64,000 nt of DNA. Source: an uncultured Roseobacter sp. (GTDB lineage Bacteria > Pseudomonadota > Alphaproteobacteria > Rhodobacterales > Rhodobacteraceae). The stretch spans positions 124,001 through 188,000 of the forward strand of contig CANKZM010000005.1 of assembly GCA_947488305.1 (NCBI GenBank), in the 5' to 3' direction. Shown here piece after piece: positions 45,207-55,399 of this stretch; the first letter of the stretch is position 1, and every line of letters begins with the position of its first letter. The notes under the pieces are model-generated. The model saw only the letters and a list, made by a program, of their open reading frames with translations, made no database searches and had not been told where the DNA came from. The position numbers and the translations under genes were made by a program.

Positions 45207-46607
45207 ATGGCCACGCAAAAACTCTATGCCGGCGCAAAGCTACGCGAATTGCGCACCCGCATGGGACATACACAAAAGGATTTCGCGGCCAAACTTGGGG
45301 TTTCGCTGCCGTATCTCAACCAAATGGAAAACAACAATCGGCCGGTCTCGACAACGGTTGTTCTGGCGTTGGCACAGGAATTTGGACTTGATGTTACCGA
45401 GTTGAGCGAAGGCGACAGTGAAAGGCTGGTCAGCGATATGCGAGAGGCTTTGGCGGACCCTGTCTTTGCCGAAACGCTGCCACCACTCGCTGATCTCAGG
45501 CTCGCCGCCTCCAACGCTCCTACTTTGGCCCATGCGTTTCTTGAGTTGCACCGAACATACCGGCAAATGCAGGAACGACTGGCTTCCCTCGACGAAGCGT
45601 TGGGGCGAGAGGACGCACGGGCAACGCCTAGTCCGTGGGAAGAGGTTCGCGACTTCTTTCACTATTGCGACAACTACATTGATGCGGTCGACCGGGCGGC
45701 GGAGCATTTTGCTGACAGGCAAGGTGGCTATCGCAACATTCGCGCGGCAACAATAGCGACGCTGAGCAACAGCGGGATCACAGTTTCCTTTGAAGAGACT
45801 GACCGCCTGCGCAACTACGATCCGGAGACAAAATCACTTGTGCTTTCGCGCCGCGCGCCTGCTGAAAGCCAAACCTTCCAGTTGCTTTTGCAACTCGCCC
45901 TGCTCAAGCAAGACGCCTTGCTCGAAGCGACACTGGATCTGGCCCGCTTTCACACTCCCGAGGCGCGCGCTATCGCGAAAATCGGGCTTGCAAATTATTT
46001 CGCCGGGGCGGCCTTGATGCCTTATCGCGCCTTTCAGGAAGCAGCAGGCGCATGCCGCCACGATCTGGAAGTGTTATCCGGCCAGTTTGGCGCATCGGTC
46101 GAGCAGGTAGCACACCGGCTTTCGACGCTTCAACGCCCCGGAGCCAAGGGGATTCCCTTCTTCTTCGTACGCGTCGATCAGGCGGGCACAATCACCAAAA
46201 GGCATTCGGCAACCCGCCTTCAGTTCGCACGTTTTGGCGGAGCGTGTCCGCTCTGGAATGTCCATCGGGCGTTCGAACTGCCCGGGCAGTTCCTTCGGCA
46301 GCTTGCGGAAACCCCGGACGGCGTCAGGTACATCAGCCTGGCGCGGGATGTGACAAAACCCGCCGGTCGTTTTGGCGCACCGCTGCGCCGCTATGCCATC
46401 GCGCTGGGATGTGAAGTCCGCCATGCCAGAAGCCTCGTCTATGCGGATGGTATGGATGTAAGTAGCGATCACGCCTTCGAGCCTATCGGCATCTCTTGCC
46501 GCATCTGCGAACGGACCAACTGTCATCAACGCGCCGTTCCCCCTTTGGAACGACACCTCACAGTTGACCCGAACGAGCGCGGTGTCTTGCCTTACAAAGT
46601 CAGTTGA
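45207..46607 (+). CDS. pccR: short-chain fatty acyl regulator PccR (ScfR family)
   Basis: A 466-residue transcription factor with an N-terminal XRE helix-turn-helix (about residues 8-62, LRTRMGHTQKDFAAKLGVSL), a central IrrE/ImmA-like domain, and a C-terminal short-chain fatty acyl sensor part with a Cys motif CRICERTNC near residue 432. PccR of Rhodobacter sphaeroides senses propionyl-CoA flux and controls pccB. Here it is within 3 kb of pccB and both genes carry TTTGCAAA boxes upstream. AGAGGATCAACGCC precedes the ATG. It converges on the nuclease gene. Confidence 0.92.
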   Translation: MATQKLYAGAKLRELRTRMGHTQKDFAAKLGVSLPYLNQMENNNRPVSTTVVLALAQEFGLDVTELSEGDSERLVSDMREALADPVFAETLPPLADLRLAASNAPTLAHAFLELHRTYRQMQERLASLDEALGREDARATPSPWEEVRDFFHYCDNYIDAVDRAAEHFADRQGGYRNIRAATIATLSNSGITVSFEETDRLRNYDPETKSLVLSRRAPAESQTFQLLLQLALLKQDALLEATLDLARFHTPEARAIAKIGLANYFAGAALMPYRAFQEAAGACRHDLEVLSGQFGASVEQVAHRLSTLQRPGAKGIPFFFVRVDQAGTITKRHSATRLQFARFGGACPLWNVHRAFELPGQFLRQLAETPDGVRYISLARDVTKPAGRFGAPLRRYAIALGCEVRHARSLVYADGMDVSSDHAFEPIGISCRICERTNCHQRAVPPLERHLTVDPNERGVLPYKVS

Positions 46608-46609
46608 GA

Positions 46610-47287
46610 TCAGCGCCGCGCGGGTCGCCACCCGGCCGCTTCTGCTTCGGCAGCGGTGCAGAACCACCTTTCACCCTTTGTTGCCGAAATGCGCGTCTTG
46701 TCATAATCGCGCTGGCCCGGGCTGTGAAAGATGCGGGTGCCCTTGGCGGAAATGTTCCCTTTGATGCGGCACCCCGCGGCCACAAGATCTGAAACTGTAG
46801 CACTCCGCCGAAATGCGGCGGGCGATTGCAAGTCGGAGCTGTGCAGACCAACCCCACGAATAGCAGCCCCCTTCTCGGTGAAATCATAATCCATCGAGTA
46901 TTTTCGATAGGCGAAGGCAAGGCCCTCGGTTACGAGGACTTCGGCCATATCCGTTCCGGCCACGAAACAAGTCGCCACGAGACGGCCATAACGGTCCGTG
47001 TCCTTTTGTTCACAGCGCGCATGCGCCCCTTCATAGCGTTCGCGCACAACAGAGCTGACCCAGGCGCCGCAGTTCCAGATTTTGCCTGCCTGCGATGTGC
47101 AGGTCTGGCCTTGTTCCGGGGCATCGATGCCAAAAAGGCGAATGCGAACACCATCTATTTCTATTGTGTCAGCGTCGATGACGCGCATTTCACCCTTAAC
47201 ATCGCCAAGGGTTTGGCTGGGTCCCACAACGACAAGCGCTGCGATCATCAGAACGGTCAGATAAGAACGCATCCTCCGGGCATGCAT
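46610..47287 (-). CDS. secreted thermonuclease (SNase) family protein
   Basis: A 225-residue protein with an N-terminal signal sequence (about residues 6-28, MRSYLTVLMIAALVVVGPSQ) and an SNase domain: VIDADTIEIDGVRIRLFGIDAPE with the metal Asp and Arg residues, then TDRYGRLVATCFV. Four cysteines are probably paired. The C-terminal 80 residues include a second small region with RIFHSPGQRDYDKTRIS, like the Excalibur-type extension seen in some nucleases. Start may be ATG 47287 or 47272. It would degrade nucleic acid in the periplasm. Confidence 0.85.
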   Translation of the reverse strand: MHARRMRSYLTVLMIAALVVVGPSQTLGDVKGEMRVIDADTIEIDGVRIRLFGIDAPEQGQTCTSQAGKIWNCGAWVSSVVRERYEGAHARCEQKDTDRYGRLVATCFVAGTDMAEVLVTEGLAFAYRKYSMDYDFTEKGAAIRGVGLHSSDLQSPAAFRRSATVSDLVAAGCRIKGNISAKGTRIFHSPGQRDYDKTRISATKGERWFCTAAEAEAAGWRPARR

Positions 47288-47337
47288 GCAAATGCAGCAA
47301 CCCTCAAGGAAAATCGTTTACGAAGATTAACGCCTCA

Positions 47338-48996
47338 TTACCGTTGTTCAGATTGCCATGCCGGATGGACCCAGGGCTGGTCGTTGGACCGGGGCAAGGG
47401 ATCTTTACCCAGCAGGTGGTCCGACACTTTTTCCCCCACCATGATGGACGGCGCGTTCAGGTTCCCGTTTGTAATGCGCGGGAAAATACTGCTGTCCGCC
47501 ACACGGAGCCCATCCACACCAATCACCCGCGCCTGGGCGTCGACAACGGCATTCGGATCATCCGGTCTGCCCATGCGACATGTCCCGCAGGGGTGATACG
47601 CGCTTTCTGCATGCTCACGAATAAAGGCGTCCAGCTCAGCGTCCGATTGCGCGTCCTGCCCGGGCTGTATTTCCTTTTTGACGAAGGGCTTGAAAGCATC
47701 CTGCGCAAAAATTTCCCGGGTGAGGCGAATGCACTTCCTGAAATCATCCCAGTCTTCCGGGTCAGACATATAGTTGAACCGGATCTTTGGTGCATCTTCG
47801 GGATTTTTCGATGAAAGCTCCACGCTGCCGCGCGACTTTGACCGCATCGGCCCGACGTGAGCCTGAAACCCGTGACCTTCCGCTGCGACTTTCCCGTCGT
47901 ACCGTACTGCAATGGGCAAAAAATGATACTGGATATCGGGGTACGCCACGCCGGGCTTGGACCGGATGAAGGCCGCGCTTTCAAACTGGTTTGATGCGCC
48001 CAGACCCGTTTTGGTAAAGAGCCATTGCGCCCCAATCGCCGCCTTAGAGATCAGGTTCCAGTGTTTGTAGAGCGTTACCGGCAACCGTGAGGCCATTTGC
48101 AGGTATAGCTCCAGATGGTCTTGCAGGTTACGCCCGACGCCGGGCCGGTCCACCACAAGATCAACACCATGGTCAGCCAAATGCGCCGCTGGGCCCACCC
48201 CGGAGAGCATCAGTAGTTTAGGCGAGTTGATCGAGGATGCAGCCAATACAACTTCGCGTCTGGCGCGGATGAGCTGCAAACTACCACCTTTTGATATCTC
48301 GACCCCCACTGCGCGTTTGCCTTCAAAAACGATGCGTTGCGCCAGCCCCTGCACCAGTTCGCAATTAGCCCGCCTCAAAGCCGGGTGCAGATAGGCATTG
48401 GCAGCAGACCACCGTCGCCCCTTCCACACCGTCTGGTCCATAGGGCCAAACCCTTCCTGCTTCTGCCCGTTATAGTCCTCGGTCGTTTCGTAACCTGCTT
48501 GACGACCAGCTTCGACAAACGCTGTGAAAAGCGGGTTTGCACGCGGCCCCCGACTAACATGCAGCGGACCATCGGTACCGCGCCAGCCCGGGTCCCCCCC
48601 GTGCCCTCCGTCATGCCAGGTTTCCATACGTTTGAAATAAGGCAGAACATCCGCAAAGGCCCAGCCATCCGCCCCCTGTTCAGCCCAATGATCGTAATCC
48701 ATCGCATGGCCCCGGACGTAGACCATACCGTTGATGCTGGACGAGCCGCCCAACACCTTGCCCCGCGGGCAGGCCAGCCGCCTGCCCCCAAGGTGCGGCT
48801 CGGGTTCCGAGCTGTAGCCCCAATCGTAGCGACGCATGTTCATCGGATAGGACAGGGCAGCGGGCATCTGGATCAAAGGCCCCGCGTCTGTGCCCCCAAA
48901 CTCCACTATAATCACCGAAGCCCCTGCTTCGCTGAGACGGTACGCCATGGCACAACCCGCGCTGCCGGCCCCCACAATTACAAAATCCGCTTCCAT
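47338..48996 (-). CDS. betA: choline dehydrogenase
   Basis: A 552-residue GMC-family flavoenzyme oxidising choline to betaine aldehyde at the inner membrane. GAGSAG (9-14) is the FAD motif; [20 protein letters not shown] near residue 78 and HPCGTCRMG with [12 protein letters not shown] at the C terminus hold the catalytic His region. Length and placement with betB fit BetA. An 82-bp gap separates it from betB. It is the last gene of the betICBA operon. Confidence 0.94.
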   Translation of the reverse strand: MEADFVIVGAGSAGCAMAYRLSEAGASVIIVEFGGTDAGPLIQMPAALSYPMNMRRYDWGYSSEPEPHLGGRRLACPRGKVLGGSSSINGMVYVRGHAMDYDHWAEQGADGWAFADVLPYFKRMETWHDGGHGGDPGWRGTDGPLHVSRGPRANPLFTAFVEAGRQAGYETTEDYNGQKQEGFGPMDQTVWKGRRWSAANAYLHPALRRANCELVQGLAQRIVFEGKRAVGVEISKGGSLQLIRARREVVLAASSINSPKLLMLSGVGPAAHLADHGVDLVVDRPGVGRNLQDHLELYLQMASRLPVTLYKHWNLISKAAIGAQWLFTKTGLGASNQFESAAFIRSKPGVAYPDIQYHFLPIAVRYDGKVAAEGHGFQAHVGPMRSKSRGSVELSSKNPEDAPKIRFNYMSDPEDWDDFRKCIRLTREIFAQDAFKPFVKKEIQPGQDAQSDAELDAFIREHAESAYHPCGTCRMGRPDDPNAVVDAQARVIGVDGLRVADSSIFPRITNGNLNAPSIMVGEKVSDHLLGKDPLPRSNDQPWVHPAWQSEQR

Positions 48997-49078
48997 AACT
49001 CTTACTCGCTGGAAAAATGCGCCGCGCGGAACGCGCCAAAGAATAGCGTGCGCGCAGCGCTCCTTTGGATCACGCCCG

Positions 49079-50536
49079 TTAGAATGGGGCCTCTAGATCA
49101 CCCATCCGGACATAGACTGACTTGATCTGGCTGTAGTATTCGATCGCCGCCTTGGAGTTCTCGCGCCCGACACCAGAGGCCTTGACCCCTCCAAAAGGCG
49201 CTTCTACAGGCGCGTCGTTATACGTGTTGATATAGCAAGTACCTGCCTCAAATGCCGCAGCAACCCGATGGGCACGGGCCAGATCGCGCGTAAATACACC
49301 TGCCGCCAACCCAAAGGGCGTATCATTTGCTCGGGCCAGCACATCTGTTTCATCCTCAAAATCGAGAACCGCCATAACAGGGCCAAAGATTTCCTCTCGC
49401 GCAATGGTCATATCGTCAACCACATCCGCAAAGACCGTAGGTTCAAGGTAGAACCCGTCACGTGGAAGCTGCGCGCCGCCACAGACCAGGCGTGCCCCTT
49501 CTGCCTGTCCCTTGGCGATATAACCTTTCACGATCTCCATCTGACGCTCGGAGACCATGGGGCCAAAGCTTGTGTCCGGGTCCTGTGGATCGCCAATGAC
49601 AGCCCCTTCAAGCCGTTCTTTCAGGCGGGACAGGAAAGCCTCTTTGATCTTCTTGTGCACAAAGACGCGGGTGCCGTTTGAGCAGACCTGGCCGGAAGAG
49701 TAAAAGTTCCCCAAAATGGCACCGCTCACGGCGTTTTCGATGTCGGCATCATCAAAGATGATCAGGGGCGATTTGCCGCCCAACTCCATCGTCACATGCT
49801 TCATGCCGTCCGCTGCTGCTGCATAGACCTTGCGGCCTGTCGCCACCGAACCGGTCAGCGACACCTTGTCTACGCGCGGATCAGACACCAAGGCCGACCC
49901 GACCTCTCCCATGCCCTGAATGACATTATAGAGCCCGGCCGGAAGACCTGCTTCATGAAGGATTTCCGCTACTTTCAGCGCGCACAAGGGCGTGGTCTCA
50001 GACGGTTTGAAAATCATTGCATTGCCGCAGGCGAGCGCGGGCGCACCTTTCCAGCAGGCGATCTGAGTAGGATAATTCCATGCGCCTATACCGACGCACA
50101 CCCCCAGCGGTTCGCGCCGCGTATAAACCCAATCCTCGCCCAAGGGGATGTGTTCACCGGTCAACGTGGCCGCCATGCCGCCAAAGTATTCCAGCGCGTC
50201 GGCCCCGCTCGTGGCATCCACGACAGAAGTTTCCTGATAGGGCTTGCCGGTATCATAGGTCTCCAGCACGCTGAGCTCATGATTGCGCTCGCGCATGATG
50301 TCAGCGGCACGGCGCAAGATACGGCCACGCTCGGTACCGGTCATCGCGGCCCATTTCGGTTGAGCGGCGCGCGCAGCGGTGATCGCCGCTTCGATCACCT
50401 TGGGTGTCGCTGCATGAAGCTGAGCGATCCGTTCTCCGCTAGCGGCATATATGACGTCAATTGCGGTGCCATCCGCATCTTCGAGATACGCGCCGTTTAC
50501 AAAATGGCTGGCTTTAGGTTGGGTTGGATAGGTCAT
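49079..50536 (-). CDS. betB: betaine aldehyde dehydrogenase
   Basis: A 485-residue NAD-dependent aldehyde dehydrogenase making glycine betaine. [19 protein letters not shown] holds the catalytic Glu and [14 protein letters not shown] the catalytic Cys. [15 protein letters not shown] and [21 protein letters not shown] are BetB-like. Located between betC and betA. Works with BetA to make osmoprotectant from choline. Confidence 0.95.
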   Translation of the reverse strand: MTYPTQPKASHFVNGAYLEDADGTAIDVIYAASGERIAQLHAATPKVIEAAITAARAAQPKWAAMTGTERGRILRRAADIMRERNHELSVLETYDTGKPYQETSVVDATSGADALEYFGGMAATLTGEHIPLGEDWVYTRREPLGVCVGIGAWNYPTQIACWKGAPALACGNAMIFKPSETTPLCALKVAEILHEAGLPAGLYNVIQGMGEVGSALVSDPRVDKVSLTGSVATGRKVYAAAADGMKHVTMELGGKSPLIIFDDADIENAVSGAILGNFYSSGQVCSNGTRVFVHKKIKEAFLSRLKERLEGAVIGDPQDPDTSFGPMVSERQMEIVKGYIAKGQAEGARLVCGGAQLPRDGFYLEPTVFADVVDDMTIAREEIFGPVMAVLDFEDETDVLARANDTPFGLAAGVFTRDLARAHRVAAAFEAGTCYINTYNDAPVEAPFGGVKASGVGRENSKAAIEYYSQIKSVYVRMGDLEAPF

Positions 50537-50584
50537 TTGGTATCGTGCCTCCGACAGGCTGTTTCGGTCTCCATGAACGCGGGG

Positions 50585-52093
50585 TTACTCGCCGCGCGGA
50601 AACCGTTTGCTTTCTTCGAGAATGTTGAGGTCCATGTGATTGCGCATGTATTGCTCTGATGCAGCGCGCAGGGGCTGGTAGTCCCAGGGGAAGTATCCGC
50701 CTTCACGCAGCGCTTCATAGACGATCCAGCGTCGCGCCTGGCTGGCACGAACTTCCGCATCAAAACGGTCAAGATCCCATCGCGCGTCCGCCTTGGCGCG
50801 CAGGCTGGTCAGGGTCCCCTGATGCACTGCGTCCCCAGCAAGGTTCGTCAACTCATGCGGGTCAGCATCAAGATCAAACAGCTGATCGGGGTCCAGTGCA
50901 CATCGATTGTACTTCCACTTGCCGTAGCGCAGGGAAACCATTGGTGCATAGGAGGCTTCCGCCGCATATTCCATGGCCACGGGTTCGGTGCGCTCCTCCC
51001 CCTGCCCCATCGGCGCAAGGGACATGCCCGTGGTCCACGGGGCAATCTCCTCCATCGAGACACCGGCGAGGTCACAAAGCGTCGGACACACATCGATGGT
51101 CGAAACGGCTGTTTCCTGCAGGCCCGGCGTCATCTGGGGCGCCGCAATCATCAAGGGCACGCGGGCGGAGCCCTCAAAAAAGGACATTTTGAACCACAAC
51201 CCGCGTTCGCCGAGCATGTCACCGTGGTCGGAGACAAAGACGATGATCGCCTCCTGCCGGGTATCCTCCAGAGTCCGCAGGATCTCACCCACCTTGTCGT
51301 CAAGGTAGCTGATATTGGCAAAGTAAGCGCGGCGCGAGCGTTCGATATCCGTTTCCGTTATGTCGAAACTGCGCCAGTCATTCGCGTCAAAGATGCGCTG
51401 GCTGTGCGGATCCTGATCCTCGTATGCGAAGGCGGGCACCTGCGGCTGCAAATGGGCGCAATCCTCATAAAGATCCCAATATTTCTTGCGCGCCACGTAA
51501 GGGTCATGGGGGTGCGTAAAGCTCACCGTCATGCACCACGGGCGCGTGTCTGCCCCTCGCGACAGATCATAGAGCTTGCGGGTTGCGTTATAGGCAACCT
51601 CGTCGTCATATTCCATCTGGTTGCTGATTTCGGCCACTCCGGCACCGGTCACAGACCCCATGTTGTGATACCACCAGTCGATGCGCTCCCCCGGCTTGCG
51701 GTAATCCGGGGTCCAGCCAAAATCGGCTGGGTAGATGTCAGTGGTCAAACGCTCTTCGAAACCATGCAGCTGGTCCGGACCGACGAAGTGCATTTTACCA
51801 GAGAGACAGGTCTGATAGCCCGCACGCCGCAAATGGTGCGCATAGGTCGGGATCGACGAACAGAACTCCGCCGCATTGTCATAGACCCCGGTGGCCGAGG
51901 GCAACTGCCCGGACATGAAAGCCGCGCGCCCCGGCGCACAGAGCGGGCTGGCCGTATAGGCGTTGCGGAAACGGGTCGAGCGCGCAGCCAGCGCCTTGAG
52001 ATTAGGCGCATGCAGCCAATCCGCAGGCCCATCGGGGAACAGCGTACCGTTCAATTGATCGACCATCAGGATCAGGATGTTCGGACGGGTCAT
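50585..52093 (-). CDS. betC: choline sulfatase
   Basis: A 502-residue type I sulfatase hydrolysing choline-O-sulfate to choline. The CAPGR motif at 52-56 provides Cys52 for conversion to formylglycine; ILILMVDQLNGTLFPD (6-21) holds the metal Asp residues and FVSDHGDMLGERG the metal His. The length and the C-terminal DFPWDYQPL-like tail (YFPWDYQPLRAASEQYMRNH) are typical of BetC. Its ATG overlaps the betI stop (52090-52093). Confidence 0.94.
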   Translation of the reverse strand: MTRPNILILMVDQLNGTLFPDGPADWLHAPNLKALAARSTRFRNAYTASPLCAPGRAAFMSGQLPSATGVYDNAAEFCSSIPTYAHHLRRAGYQTCLSGKMHFVGPDQLHGFEERLTTDIYPADFGWTPDYRKPGERIDWWYHNMGSVTGAGVAEISNQMEYDDEVAYNATRKLYDLSRGADTRPWCMTVSFTHPHDPYVARKKYWDLYEDCAHLQPQVPAFAYEDQDPHSQRIFDANDWRSFDITETDIERSRRAYFANISYLDDKVGEILRTLEDTRQEAIIVFVSDHGDMLGERGLWFKMSFFEGSARVPLMIAAPQMTPGLQETAVSTIDVCPTLCDLAGVSMEEIAPWTTGMSLAPMGQGEERTEPVAMEYAAEASYAPMVSLRYGKWKYNRCALDPDQLFDLDADPHELTNLAGDAVHQGTLTSLRAKADARWDLDRFDAEVRASQARRWIVYEALREGGYFPWDYQPLRAASEQYMRNHMDLNILEESKRFPRGE

Positions 52094-52665
52094 GCGTGGG
52101 CCTCCAGCAGTGTCTTCAGGGCGTTCAACGCCGTGTCACATGCGTCATCAGCGCTTTTCGAACGGGACAGGGCGGCGCGCAGGTAGAGCCCGTCAATCAG
52201 CGCTGCGATGATTTCCGCATGGTCTGCGGGTTTTGCCGAAATGGGCCGCAGGGCGTGAATGAGGTTCGACTTGAGACGGGCCTGATAAAGCCGCAGCAAC
52301 CTCATGGTATCGGGGTTCGTCTGTGCGGACGCATAGAGTGTCATCCAGGCACTGATCGTGGCAGGTGCAAAACAGGACGGCGCAAAGCAGGAGGAAATAA
52401 GCGCGGTCGCTCGCGCGTGCGGCGTTGGTGCCTCTCGCAAGGCACGACGGACTTCCATCCCGAAATCACGCAGGATCTGTTGCATAGCAGCCAGAAAGAT
52501 CTGGTCCTTACCGCCGAAATAATGATGCGCCAATGCCGAGGACATTCCCGCACGCTTGGCGATCTGGCCTACAGTCACATCAAGTGACCCGCGCGCGCCG
52601 ATCTCTGCGATCGTGGCCTCAACCAACGCAGTGCGGCGGATCGGCTCCATCCCCAGTTTAGGCAT
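52090..52665 (-). CDS. betI: TetR-type repressor of the bet operon
   Basis: A 191-residue TetR regulator. The helix-turn-helix is about residues 25-55 (VTVGQIAKRAGMSSALAHHYFGGKD), and RTALVEATIAEIGARG precedes it, as in BetI. It represses the bet genes and responds to choline. ATG 52665 with GGGAG seven bases before it is preferred over 52689. First gene of betICBA, with a palindromic operator upstream. Confidence 0.93.
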   Translation of the reverse strand: MPKLGMEPIRRTALVEATIAEIGARGSLDVTVGQIAKRAGMSSALAHHYFGGKDQIFLAAMQQILRDFGMEVRRALREAPTPHARATALISSCFAPSCFAPATISAWMTLYASAQTNPDTMRLLRLYQARLKSNLIHALRPISAKPADHAEIIAALIDGLYLRAALSRSKSADDACDTALNALKTLLEAHA

Positions 52666-52710
52666 CTGTCTGCTCCCGCAATATGACAAGATTCCATTTC
52701 CGGGATTTTT

Positions 52711-52724
52711 ATTGACTAGTCAAT
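52711..52724. promoter_or_regulatory. BetI-type operator
   Basis: ATTGACTAGTCAAT is a 14-base perfect palindrome, followed by a further CAATAA copy (52721-52730). It lies 46 bp before betI and matches the ATTGA-N-TCAAT style of BetI sites. AT-rich flanks suit an operator at a promoter. Confidence 0.75.
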
Positions 52725-52733
52725 CAATAAAAA

Positions 52734-53639
52734 TCAGACTTTGGTCTGGTTCAGGTTGGGTGTGCGAAGCTTTCGCTTGAGGACGGCTTCGCGCCAGGTG
52801 ATGAACGTCACCGACCCAAGGATCAAAATGCCACCGAACAGAACCCAGATATCTACCGCTTCGTCAAAGACGAAATACCCTAGCAAAACAGCCCAGACGA
52901 GTTGCGTAAATGTGACGGGCTGCGTGACGGTCACGGGTGCCGCGGCAAAGGCCAGCGTCATGGTGTAGTGCCCCAGTGTTGCAAAGCACGCGACGACGAA
53001 GAGCAGCCCCAATTCCGTCCAACTGGGGGTTACCCAGTTCGCAAATGCGAAGGGCGCGAGCACTATGGTGACAAAAATTGACAACATAGCGACGACGACC
53101 GAAGGCTTGACTTCGTCCGCCATGACCTTAGCGCTGAGATAAGATCCACCGAATGCGATGGCCGTAAAGATCATCGCCAGGTGGCCGCTGCTGACCTCGC
53201 GAAAGCCTGGGCGCAGGATGATAAGTGCGCCCAAAAGAGCGATCACAATGGCAGCGATCCGCCGGAACGCCAGCTTCTCCCCAAGAAAGAGGGCGGCACC
53301 AATGCTGACGTAAATCGGGGCCAGATAGTTCATCGCTGTGACGTCTGCGATCGGAATCCGGGTCATCGCGTAGAACCATGAAATCACCGCCAGGCCATGC
53401 GTAACCCCCCGAGATCCAAAGAACTTCCACTGCCGAGAGGTAAGGTGCGCTTCCCTCAATGCACCAATCGCCGGCAACAGAAATACGAGCCCAAGCAAAT
53501 AGCGCAGGAAAGCCATCTGCGCAGGTGGCAGACCGGCCCCCATGTATTTGACCAGTGCCGTGACGGAGATGAAACACAGCCCCGTTAGCAGCATCCAGAA
53601 AATGCCTATAACCGGTTTCGAGGTGTTCTGAGATCCCAT
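52734..53639 (-). CDS. EamA/DMT family permease
   Basis: A 301-residue inner-membrane protein with ten hydrophobic segments and two EamA halves; MGAGLPPAQMAFLRYLLGLVF and VVGTVQPVTFTQLVWAVLLGYF-like stretches near residue 245 (VTQPVTFTQLVWAVLLGYF) are family-like. It exports unknown metabolites. It lies upstream of betI on the same strand; the BetI-type operator separates it from the bet genes, so it is likely independent. Confidence 0.88.
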   Translation of the reverse strand: MGSQNTSKPVIGIFWMLLTGLCFISVTALVKYMGAGLPPAQMAFLRYLLGLVFLLPAIGALREAHLTSRQWKFFGSRGVTHGLAVISWFYAMTRIPIADVTAMNYLAPIYVSIGAALFLGEKLAFRRIAAIVIALLGALIILRPGFREVSSGHLAMIFTAIAFGGSYLSAKVMADEVKPSVVVAMLSIFVTIVLAPFAFANWVTPSWTELGLLFVVACFATLGHYTMTLAFAAAPVTVTQPVTFTQLVWAVLLGYFVFDEAVDIWVLFGGILILGSVTFITWREAVLKRKLRTPNLNQTKV

Positions 53640-53800
53640 GCAGCATACACACCCGCTTTTGAGTTCCGCCGCAAGGGGGTGCTCACCAGCTGTTCACGAT
53701 CTTTTGTGGATAAAATTTTAATCACACAAATCTGACCATGGATGATTGGCGTATAGCTTTGTAACCCCCATATGGTTTGGGAGGTAGCAAGGATAGTTTT

Positions 53801-54067
53801 ATGATGCTGGAGAATTTGAACAGATTGGACCTGACGGCCAAAGACATCGAATTGATCGAATCCGCTCTGCACACGCAGAAAAAGATTCTGTCTGTTCAAA
53901 GTCAGGCAGGTGGTACCGGCGCAGGGCATAAACTAACTGAACTGAAGCACCTGATCAAACGGGTGAACCGCGCGCGGCCAGCTGGCGAAACGATGACTTA
54001 CAGCTCTTGGATGCAGAGCTTCAGGAATCTCTTTTGCACTGCTGACCGCTGCCGTCAAAGCAACTGA
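53801..54067 (+). CDS. small conserved hypothetical protein, 88 aa
   Basis: An 88-residue cytoplasmic protein, MMLENLNRLDLTAKDIELIE at the start, helical and Lys/Leu-rich with HTQKKILSVQSQAGGTGAGH. AAGGA lies seven bases before ATG 53801, and an intrinsic terminator follows, so it is a free-standing gene. It resembles small Rhodobacteraceae hypotheticals I know only as such. Function unknown. Confidence 0.77.
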   Translation: MMLENLNRLDLTAKDIELIESALHTQKKILSVQSQAGGTGAGHKLTELKHLIKRVNRARPAGETMTYSSWMQSFRNLFCTADRCRQSN

Positions 54068-54086
54068 CCCTTCCCACCCAAACCAG

Positions 54087-54117
54087 AAAGCCGCCCCAAT
54101 CGTGAGGCGGCTTTTTT
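54087..54117 (+). terminator. intrinsic terminator after the 88-codon gene
   Basis: AAAGCCGCC (54087-54095) pairs with GGCGGCTTT (54106-54114) around a ten-base loop, with T continuing to 54117. The A-tract on the other side makes it useful for the convergent yebC too. Confidence 0.9.
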
Positions 54118-54144
54118 AATCGGACATCGAAAGTTCTGAAGATT

Positions 54145-54885
54145 TCAGAGTTGGTCCATCACTTCGTCTGAGGCTTCAAAATTAGCCGTTACCCGCTGGA
54201 TGTCATCATCATCTTCAAGCGCATCGATGAGGCGCATCAACTTCTGCATCCCCTCCAGATCCATCTCTGTTGTCGTGGTCGGCTTCCAGACAAGCTTGGT
54301 AGAGTCGCTTTCGCCAAGGTCAGCTTCGAGGGCAGTGGCCACATCATTGAGGTCCGTATCTGCACACCAGATAATATGCCCGTCCTCCGAGCTTTCGACA
54401 TCCTCGGCGCCTGCTTCAATCGCAGCCATCATGACAGTATCCGCGTCGCCAACCTCTGCCGGGTATGTGACTTCGCCTTTGCGATCAAACATGAAACCGA
54501 CACTGCCTGTTTCGCCAAGATTTCCGCCATTCTTGGTAAATGTGGAACGGACGGTCGAAGCCGTTCTGTTCCGGTTGTCGGTCATTGCCTCGACGATGAC
54601 TGCAACACCATTCGGACCGTAGCCCTCGTAACGGATTTCTTCGTATTCATCCCCATCCCCTGCCTGCGACTTCTTGATCGCGCGATCAATGTTGTCCTTT
54701 GGCATGGATTGGGACTTCGCTTCTTTCACGGCAAGGCGCAGGCGCGGGTTCTTGTCGGGATCAGGGTCCCCCATCTTGGCAGCGACCGTAATCTCTTTGC
54801 TCAGCTTGGAGAACAGCTTGGCGCGCACGGCATCCTGACGCCCCTTACGGTGTTGAATATTCGCCCATTTAGAGTGGCCTGCCAT
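54145..54885 (-). CDS. yebC: YebC/PmpR family transcription/translation regulator
   Basis: A 246-residue protein of the YebC family, starting [20 protein letters not shown], with [12 protein letters not shown] near residue 57 and [21 protein letters not shown] near 89. Members bind DNA or, as recently shown, relieve ribosome stalling. It is converged upon by the 88-codon gene's terminator. Length is normal. ATG 54885 is the family start. Confidence 0.94.
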   Translation of the reverse strand: MAGHSKWANIQHRKGRQDAVRAKLFSKLSKEITVAAKMGDPDPDKNPRLRLAVKEAKSQSMPKDNIDRAIKKSQAGDGDEYEEIRYEGYGPNGVAVIVEAMTDNRNRTASTVRSTFTKNGGNLGETGSVGFMFDRKGEVTYPAEVGDADTVMMAAIEAGAEDVESSEDGHIIWCADTDLNDVATALEADLGESDSTKLVWKPTTTTEMDLEGMQKLMRLIDALEDDDDIQRVTANFEASDEVMDQL

Positions 54886-55000
54886 TGATCCATCCATTGC
54901 TGAAAACCGACTGGAGCACTCTATAAGGCAGGAGCGTACAAAGGAGCAAGAGTGCGCCCTTCGTTTTGCGAATGGGGCTTATTCGTGTACCATACTGTTC

Positions 55001-55372
55001 ATGGCAGAGCTTACGGAAATCACCCCCTTCATCATGACCCATAACCTTGAATCCTCGCTTGCTTTCTTTACGGATGTGCTGGGGTTTACCTGCGGGTTCA
55101 AGATGGAAAACTACGCCTTTTTGCGACGCAAGGGCGGCGCACTGCGTTTGCTCGAAGTGGAGAAAACCTGCGAAATTGGTGAACAGATGGTTTATCTCGA
55201 CTGCGACGACGTCGACGCGCTTTATGCGAGCCTCAAGCCACAGTTGGACAAACTGGAGCAAGGGCGCGTCCGACCCCCGTTTGATCAACCCTACGAACAA
55301 AGGGAATTTCACGTCAAAGACCCTGACAACTGCCTTCTGATGTTTGGCATGGACATTCGCCCTTCCCCCTGA
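55001..55372 (+). CDS. VOC family protein (bleomycin-resistance/glyoxalase-like), 123 aa
   Basis: A 123-residue single-domain VOC protein. ITPFIMTHNLESSLAFFTDV and GFTCGFKMENYAFLRRKGGALRL are the first half, and FHVKDPDNCLLMFG is the metal-Glu-like end in the second. Binding to drugs or metabolites is typical; the substrate is unknown. The next gene starts 28 bp later, so they are co-transcribed. Confidence 0.85.
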   Translation: MAELTEITPFIMTHNLESSLAFFTDVLGFTCGFKMENYAFLRRKGGALRLLEVEKTCEIGEQMVYLDCDDVDALYASLKPQLDKLEQGRVRPPFDQPYEQREFHVKDPDNCLLMFGMDIRPSP

Positions 55373-55399
55373 CGGGCAGTTGTGGCTAGATCGGGCAAC

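Noticed and set aside
50822-52186. A 454-codon frame on the plus strand
   Set aside because: It is antisense to betC; composition is that of a shadow frame.
53705-53713. Perfect DnaA box TGTGGATAA (reverse of TTATCCACA)
   Set aside because: A single nine-base match is expected about once per two windows of this size; no cluster of boxes or AT-rich unwinding region indicates an origin.
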